Source: Streptomyces sp. BR123 (lineage in GTDB: Bacteria; Actinomycetota; Actinomycetes; Streptomycetales; Streptomycetaceae). Taken from it: a stretch of DNA of 38,783 nt. Below, piece by piece: positions 34,154 through 38,783 of the stretch (within the stretch, counting starts at the first letter, position 1; every line of letters starts with the position of its first letter). Location of the stretch: assembly GCF_013401435.1 (NCBI RefSeq), contig NZ_JACBGN010000039.1, positions 1 through 38,783 of the forward strand, in the 5' to 3' direction. Both the position numbers and the translations under genes were made by a program. The notes beneath the pieces were generated by a model, which was given only the letters and a program-made list of their open reading frames with translations, made no database searches and was not told where the DNA came from.

Positions 34154-35044
34154 ATGGCTATCTTCCTCAACAAGGACAGCAAGGTCATCGTCCAGGGCAT
34201 GACCGGTGCCACGGGCATGAAGCACACCAAGCTGATGCTCGCCGACGGCACGAACATCGTCGGTGGCGTGAACCCGCGCAAGGCCGGCACCACCGTCGAC
34301 TTCGACGGCACCGAGGTCCCGGTCTTCGGCTCGGTCGCCGAGGCGATGGAGAAGACGGGCGCCAACGTCTCCGTCCTCTTCGTCCCGCCGGCCTTCGCCA
34401 AGGCCGCCGTCGTCGAGGCCATCGACGCCGAGATCCCGCTGGCCGTCGTCATCACCGAGGGCATCGCGGTCCACGACTCCGCCGCCTTCTGGGCGTACGC
34501 GACCGCCAAGGGCAACAAGACCCGCATCATCGGCCCGAACTGCCCGGGTCTGATCACCCCCGGCCAGTCCAACGCCGGCATCATCCCGGGCGACATCACC
34601 AAGCCCGGCAAGATCGGTCTCGTGTCCAAGTCCGGCACGCTGACCTACCAGATGATGTACGAGCTGCGTGACATCGGCTTCACCTCCGCCGTCGGCATCG
34701 GTGGCGACCCGGTCATCGGCACCACGCACATCGACGCCCTGGAGGCCTTCGAGGCCGACCCGGAGACCGAGCTGATCGTCATGATCGGCGAGATCGGCGG
34801 CGACGCCGAGGAGCGTGCGGCGGACTTCATCGCGAAGAACGTCACCAAGCCGGTCGTCGGCTACGTCGCGGGCTTCACCGCCCCCGAGGGCAAGACCATG
34901 GGCCACGCCGGCGCCATCGTCTCCGGCTCCTCCGGCACCGCGCAGGCCAAGAAGGAGGCCCTGGAGGCCGCCGGCGTCAAGGTCGGCAAGACGCCGACCG
35001 AGACCGCGAAGCTGGCCCGCGAGATCCTGAACGGCGCGAAGTAA
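34154..35044 (+). CDS. sucD: Succinyl-CoA synthetase alpha subunit
   Basis: 296 residues, ATG 34154. It binds CoA and carries the phosphorylated histidine H251 ([11 protein letters not shown]). The N-terminal CoA-binding Rossmann domain ([16 protein letters not shown]...GGVNPRKAG) and the ligase motif ([11 protein letters not shown]) are intact. It forms a heterodimer or tetramer with SucC in the cytosol. The operon ends at a strong intrinsic terminator 31 bases after the stop. Confidence 0.98.
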   Translation: MAIFLNKDSKVIVQGMTGATGMKHTKLMLADGTNIVGGVNPRKAGTTVDFDGTEVPVFGSVAEAMEKTGANVSVLFVPPAFAKAAVVEAIDAEIPLAVVITEGIAVHDSAAFWAYATAKGNKTRIIGPNCPGLITPGQSNAGIIPGDITKPGKIGLVSKSGTLTYQMMYELRDIGFTSAVGIGGDPVIGTTHIDALEAFEADPETELIVMIGEIGGDAEERAADFIAKNVTKPVVGYVAGFTAPEGKTMGHAGAIVSGSSGTAQAKKEALEAAGVKVGKTPTETAKLAREILNGAK

Positions 35045-35074
35045 CCGCTGCCGCCGTCCGGGTGACATGCGTAC

Positions 35075-35118
35075 GGGCGTGGCCCGCATCCCTGAAGGGG
35101 TGCGGGCCACGCCCTTTT
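35075..35118 (+). terminator. Intrinsic terminator of the sucCD operon
   Basis: 14-bp perfect stem (35075-35088 with 35101-35114), extended by four further pairs including one G-U, then TTTT at 35115-35118. It lies just before the convergent sigma-like gene and may act on both strands. Confidence 0.92.
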
Positions 35119-35125
35119 CGGGGCC

Positions 35126-36097
35126 TCACTCGGTGCGCGGGGCGAGCCGGGCGGGCCCGGCGGCCGGGTCGGCGCGCAGCTTGTCGTGGAGCTGTTGGTT
35201 CTCCTCGGTGAGCTGCTGGGGTCCGCTGAGCGGGGGCACCCCGGACACGCTGACGCCGGGCGGGACCGGGGCCTCGTACCGGGTGGGCGCGGTCGCCAGG
35301 GTGTAGGAGGTGGCGACGGCGATCACCGCGGTCACGCCGACGACCGCCTGGGTCCAGCGCCGGGTGCGGTGCTCGGCGGCGCGGCGGACGGCGGCCGGGG
35401 GGCGCGGCACCAGCGGCACGGGCGGTTCCAGGGCGCCGAGCCGCTGCTCCAGCAGGGTGAGCCGCTCCTCGGGCGGAGCGCCGGCCAGCTCGGGGACGCG
35501 GGCGGCGAGCTCGTCATGGGCGTTCAGGAGGCGGATGCCGGCGGCGGGAGTGCTGGCCTCGGTCTCGGCGGCGGTGTCGGGGAGGTCGAGGCCGGCGCCG
35601 TGGTACAGCAGGACGGTGCGGCGGTGGATCGGGGACAGGTCCAGCAGGGCCTCCCTCAGGATCCGGTCGGCCGGGTCGGCCGCGGCCGGGTCGGCTCCGG
35701 CCGGGTCCGGGTCCGGGTCCGGGTCCGGATCGGGGATCTCCTGGATGCCGCGGCGGAACCGGTGCCAGGGAGAGAGGGCGTACTCGTACGCGGCCGCGCG
35801 CACCCACCCGGCCGGGTCGGGATCGGTGGCGACCTCGGGCCAGCGCGCCCAGGCCTGCTGGAACGCCCGCTCCACGGCCTCCAGGGTCAGGAAGCGGAGC
35901 CCGGTCAGCAGATAGGCCTGCCGGACGAGCCCGGGCGCGGCCGCCCGGTAGAGCGCGTCGAACGCCTCGCGGGGGCCCGGCTCGGCAGCCGCGTCCGGTT
36001 CGGCAACGCGGGCCGAGGTACCCCGGTCTGACGGGGTGTCCGTGGGAAGCGGGGTCAGGAGGCCGGTGTGCTCCGGCTCCTCGGCGCTTTCTCTCAT
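35126..36097 (-). CDS. ECF-sigma-like protein with C-terminal membrane anchor
   Basis: 323 residues, ATG 36097. After a charged leader, residues ~43-115 resemble sigma region 2 (REAFDALYRAAAPGLVRQAYLLTGLRFLTLEAVERAFQQAWARWPEV...PAGWVRAAAYEYAL). Residues ~145-200 resemble a degenerate region 4 (LLDLSPIHRRTVLLYHGAGLDLPDTAAETEAS). Between them is an Asp/Pro repeat coded by (CCGGGT)n. A single transmembrane helix (about residues 245-262) and an outer Gln/Pro-rich tail follow. An ECF factor with its own membrane domain could report envelope signals directly, but the weak region 4 also allows a non-sigma role. No anti-sigma gene is adjacent. The gene is convergent with sucD. Confidence 0.75.
   Translation of the reverse strand: MRESAEEPEHTGLLTPLPTDTPSDRGTSARVAEPDAAAEPGPREAFDALYRAAAPGLVRQAYLLTGLRFLTLEAVERAFQQAWARWPEVATDPDPAGWVRAAAYEYALSPWHRFRRGIQEIPDPDPDPDPDPAGADPAAADPADRILREALLDLSPIHRRTVLLYHGAGLDLPDTAAETEASTPAAGIRLLNAHDELAARVPELAGAPPEERLTLLEQRLGALEPPVPLVPRPPAAVRRAAEHRTRRWTQAVVGVTAVIAVATSYTLATAPTRYEAPVPPGVSVSGVPPLSGPQQLTEENQQLHDKLRADPAAGPARLAPRTE
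35701..35730 (-). repeat. Hexanucleotide microsatellite coding for Asp-Pro repeats
   Basis: Five CCGGGT-type units in a row (the fifth CCGGAT) on the plus strand encode the PDPDPDPDPDP linker of the sigma-like protein. Unit length is a multiple of three, so expansion or contraction keeps the frame. Confidence 0.85.
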
Positions 36098-36205
36098 GCC
36101 ACACTCCCGGCGATGCCAAAAAAGTACATAGTCATATCTTTAGCGACACAACGGACATTCGCCTATTAACCGCACATATCGCGTGTCGTTGTGCACCATG
36201 GCCGA

Positions 36206-38125
36206 GTGACCCAATTGACCGGACGCCGGGCCCCGTTGCGGCCCGGCCCCCGCCACGCCGCGGCCCGGAGGCGCCGCCGCTCGCCCGAGGCCGCCGCCTG
36301 CGTGCTGGGCGGCGCCCTTGCCGCCGGGCTGGGGCTCGGCTTCCTCGCCGTGCTCGTCATCGTGCTGTGGATCAGCTCCCCGTACCCCGACAGCGGTCCC
36401 GGCGGGGCCCTGCACCTCGCCGCCGGCCTGTGGCTCCTCGCCCACGGCACCGAACTGGTCCGCTACGACACCCTGTCGGGCGTGCCCGCCCCCGTAGGGG
36501 TGACCCCGCTGCTGCTCATCGTGCTGCCGGCGCTCCTCATGCGCCGTGCGGGCCGCCTCGGCAGCGCCTCCGGCGACGCGGGCGCAGAGGCCGAGGGCAC
36601 CGGCGCCCACGCCGGCGGCGGGAACGGGGGCGGCCACGGCGGCGGGCCGGGCGGCGGACTGCCCGCGAGCGCCGTCTTCTCCGCGGTGCTCTGCGGATAC
36701 CTCTGCGTCGGCTCCTTCGCCACCGTCTACGCGGCCGACGGCCCGATGCCCGCCGACCCGCTCAGCGCCGCCTGGCACGTCCCGCTCGTCGCGGTGCTCG
36801 CCGCGGGCGCCGGGGTGTGGGCGGCCAAGGGCCGCCCGTTCGGACCGCTGCCGCCGCGCGTCCCCGCGGCCGTGCGCAGGGCCGTCGCACGCCCCCGCTA
36901 CGCGGTCGCGCTGCGCGCCGGGGCGGCCGGGACCCTCGCCCTGACCGCAGGGGGTGCGCTGCTGGTCGGCCTCTCGCTGGCTTGGCACGGCCCGGAGGTC
37001 GAGGACGGGTTCCTGGCGCTGACCGACGTGTGGTCGGGCCGGTTCGCGGTCCTGCTCCTCACGCTCGCGCTGCTCCCGAACGCGATGGTGTGGGGCGCCG
37101 CCTACGCCCTCGGGCCCGGGTTCTCCCTGGGCGGCGGCGTGAGCGCCACCCCGCTCGGCTTCGCAGGATCGCCCGCACTGCCGGACTTCCCGCTGCTGGC
37201 GGCGCTGCCGCCGCAGGGGCCGGGAACCCTGCTGACCTGTGCGACCGCGGTGGTTCCGGTGGCGGCCGGCCTGGTGGTCGGCTGGTTCGCGGTACGCCGG
37301 CCGCGCGAGGTCTCGTACGGGGAGACGGCCCTGACGGCGGCGCTCGGGGCGCTGGCGTGCGGGCTGGCGGCGGCCGGGCTGGCGGCGGCCTCGGGCGGCC
37401 CGCTGGGCTCGGGCGAACTCGCGCACTTCGGGCCGGTGTGGTGGGCGACCGGCGCGGCGGCCTTCGCCTGGACGCTGCTGCCCGCGGTGCCGCTGGCGAT
37501 TTCGGTGCACGCCTGGCGGATGCGGCCGGTCCGGCGGGCGGAGCCCGAGGAGGACGACGCATGGCACGCGAACGGCGTGCGGGAGATCCGCTGGGAGACG
37601 CTGCGGCAGGCCGCGGGCACCCTGGTCCCGGACCTTCCCCGGGACCCGGCCCGGCCGGTGAGCCCTGCCGAGTCCGCCCGGCTCGCGGCGGCCGATGCCC
37701 CGACGAGTGCCGATGCCCCTACGGGTGTCGATGCCTCGCCGGCCGACGGCACTCGGGCGGGCGTCGATGCCCCGGCGGCCGATGCCCAGACGGCCGACGG
37801 CAACCCGGCCTACGGCACCCCGGCCGACGCCACCCCGGTGGGCGTCGGCACCCCGGCGCCGCCCGCCCTGCTGCCCTCACCCGCGCCCTCGCCCCCGCCC
37901 GGGCCCACGCCGGCAGCCGCTCCGGCGGCCGCTCCGGCACCCGATCGGGATCCCGGCACGGCCAAACGGCCCCGGCCGGTCACGCTCGTGGCGGGGCTTC
38001 AGCCGGACCTGGCCCGGCTCGCGGTCCCGGTCCGCGGCACGGCCGCCGCCGCGACCCCGCAGGCCGACGCGGTGCCGTCCGTGGCGGGCGCCCGGGTGCT
38101 GGCCCGCCGCAGGCCCCCGGCCTGA
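36206..38125 (+). CDS. perM: PerM/DUF6350-family multi-pass membrane protein
   Basis: 639 residues from GTG 36206; another in-frame GTG at 36191 is possible and neither has a clear ribosome-binding site. About ten hydrophobic helices lie in residues 30-440, including GGALAAGLGLGFLAVLVIVLW and SAVFSAVLCGYLCVGSFATVY, with Gly/His-rich loops. The cytoplasmic tail is Ala/Pro/Asp/Thr-rich with degenerate short repeats. The family relative in Mycobacterium tuberculosis (PerM, Rv0955) lies near sucCD and supports cell division under stress. In mycobacteria purN follows; here the next gene is different. The 102-base upstream region is unusually AT-rich (TATTAA, ATATC) and probably holds promoters for this gene and the divergent sigma-like gene. 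Confidence 0.85.
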   Translation: MTQLTGRRAPLRPGPRHAAARRRRRSPEAAACVLGGALAAGLGLGFLAVLVIVLWISSPYPDSGPGGALHLAAGLWLLAHGTELVRYDTLSGVPAPVGVTPLLLIVLPALLMRRAGRLGSASGDAGAEAEGTGAHAGGGNGGGHGGGPGGGLPASAVFSAVLCGYLCVGSFATVYAADGPMPADPLSAAWHVPLVAVLAAGAGVWAAKGRPFGPLPPRVPAAVRRAVARPRYAVALRAGAAGTLALTAGGALLVGLSLAWHGPEVEDGFLALTDVWSGRFAVLLLTLALLPNAMVWGAAYALGPGFSLGGGVSATPLGFAGSPALPDFPLLAALPPQGPGTLLTCATAVVPVAAGLVVGWFAVRRPREVSYGETALTAALGALACGLAAAGLAAASGGPLGSGELAHFGPVWWATGAAAFAWTLLPAVPLAISVHAWRMRPVRRAEPEEDDAWHANGVREIRWETLRQAAGTLVPDLPRDPARPVSPAESARLAAADAPTSADAPTGVDASPADGTRAGVDAPAADAQTADGNPAYGTPADATPVGVGTPAPPALLPSPAPSPPPGPTPAAAPAAAPAPDRDPGTAKRPRPVTLVAGLQPDLARLAVPVRGTAAAATPQADAVPSVAGARVLARRRPPA

Positions 38126-38254
38126 CCGGGCAAGCGCTCCGCGGGAGGTGTCGTGACGGGCCGGCGGTCGCCCGCGAGCCCGTGGCGGCCGACGCGCAGT
38201 TCCCCGCTCCCCTTCGGGGAGATGCCGAACCGCAGCCGACTTCGCCGGGGCCGC

Positions 38255-38769
38255 TCAGGGGCGGACCTTCAGGATCTCGCCGAGGGCGTTGTCCGGCAGC
38301 AGCGTGTTGCACTGCAGCTCCGCCCTCTTCGTCAGGGCGTCGTCGCGGCAGATGTAGAAGTCCTTGTACGCGAGCTGCACCCCGTACGAGCCCAGCGCCA
38401 GCAGGATCGCCAGTGTGGCCGTGACCAGACCGCTGACCGCCGCCGCCCGCTGGGGGCCCGCCGCGGGCCCCAGGGCGGCGAGCCCGCCCCCGGCCGCCTG
38501 CTGCGGGTCCGCGCCGCCGGCCGCGGCGCCCTGCAGGGGTCCGGCGGCACCCGTCAGGGCCCCCGCGGCTGCCGAGTCCGGCCGGGCCGGCGCAGGCCGG
38601 CCGCGCAGGCCGCTGATCCCCCAGTACACGGCGAGCGCGCCGAGCAGCAGCCCGACCGACGGGATCCCGAAGATCCCGAAGAAGAAGCCCCACATTCCGG
38701 CGAGCAGCGCGTAGCGGGCGCGCCGCTGGACCGGGTCCGTCGGGTCCCAGCGCACCGGCCCGCCCGCCC
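38255..38769 (-). CDS. Membrane protein, 5' end cut by the contig end
   Basis: At least 171 residues. A GTG at 38755 (RWDPTDPVQRRARYALL) could be taken as the start, but the frame continues upstream as GAGGPV to the last genomic base, and similar proteins as I remember them have residues before VRWDPTDP. I therefore call it truncated. Two or three helices are visible (FFFGIFGIPSVGLLLGALAVYWGI and SGLVTATLAILLALGSYGV), joined by an Ala/Gly/Pro-rich linker, with a C-terminal extracytoplasmic part containing two cysteines (YICRDDALTKRAELQCNTLLP) that could form a disulfide. Function unknown. The gap 38126-38254 shows nothing else. Confidence 0.75.
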
Positions 38770-38783
38770 CTGTCTCTTATACA
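38770..38783. other. Residual Tn5/Nextera mosaic-end adapter, not genomic
   Basis: The final 14 bases CTGTCTCTTATACA equal the start of the Tn5 mosaic-end adapter used in tagmentation libraries. They are AT-rich against the surrounding >70% GC and sit exactly at the window end, so this is untrimmed adapter at a contig terminus and not a transposon. Confidence 0.93.

Noticed and set aside
36147..36193. CACAACG/CGTTGTG inverted repeat between the sigma-like gene and perM
   Set aside because: Seven-base arms 33 bases apart in an AT-rich promoter region; likely by chance and without supporting context.
36036..36205. purN expected near perM by comparison with mycobacteria
   Set aside because: No glycinamide-ribonucleotide transformylase motifs are present on either side of perM in the window; it may lie beyond the contig end.

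Overview
The window is high-GC actinobacterial chromosome, almost certainly Streptomyces or a close relative. Codons nearly always end in G or C, GTG starts are common, Shine-Dalgarno sites are strong, I noticed no in-frame TTA codon in the called genes, and the gene order matches the Streptomyces backbone (kinases, gabD2, GMC oxidoreductase, aroQ, guaA ... pcrA, M23, icmB ... sucCD, perM). It is a contig end: the last 14 bases match a Tn5/Nextera mosaic-end adapter, so the genomic sequence stops at about 38769. Both terminal genes are cut.

Layout. 1-2.5 kb: tail of one membrane-anchored Ser/Thr kinase-like protein and a complete second kinase, with related extracytoplasmic C-terminal domains. 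2.6-6.2 kb: aldehyde dehydrogenase (gabD2-like) followed by a ChoD-like GMC oxidoreductase with an iron-sulfur-like cysteine motif, closed by two terminators. 6.5-8.8 kb: chorismate mutase divergent from guaA. 8.9-11.8 kb: class II aldolase-like protein, a membrane protein of unknown function, and DoxX. 11.7-15.5 kb: an envelope-stress module in which a PspC/LiaF-like protein and a small membrane protein are divergent from a PspC-fused histidine kinase and a NarL-type response regulator. 15.5-18.2 kb: esterase, NlpC/P60 hydrolase, small membrane protein. 18.3-23.5 kb: PcrA helicase, M23 peptidase, lipase. 23.7-24.1 kb: IcmB, the B12-binding small subunit of isobutyryl-CoA mutase.

24.4-32.7 kb holds the most interesting block. 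Two divergent operons, DUF5691 plus SWIM zinc finger on the minus strand and MoxR ATPase plus DUF5682 plus (possible small ORF) plus VWA protein on the plus strand, flank a 136-bp intergenic region. That region contains two inverted copies of TTGTCAGTG, each followed after 8 nt by a -10-like hexamer. This matches the mycobacterial RecA/LexA-independent DNA-damage promoter (RecA-NDp, PafBC-type). A near-match lies in front of pcrA. I infer a DNA-damage- or conflict-responsive MoxR/VWA machine of undescribed function.

32.9-38.8 kb: sucC-sucD (TCA cycle) with a CRP-like site upstream and a strong terminator, an ECF-sigma-like protein with a transmembrane tail, the PerM/DUF6350 membrane protein, and a truncated membrane protein at the contig end. 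The order aroQ, pcrA, M23, sucC, sucD, perM resembles Mycobacterium tuberculosis Rv0948c-Rv0955. The accessory genes therefore appear inserted into an old conserved actinobacterial backbone.
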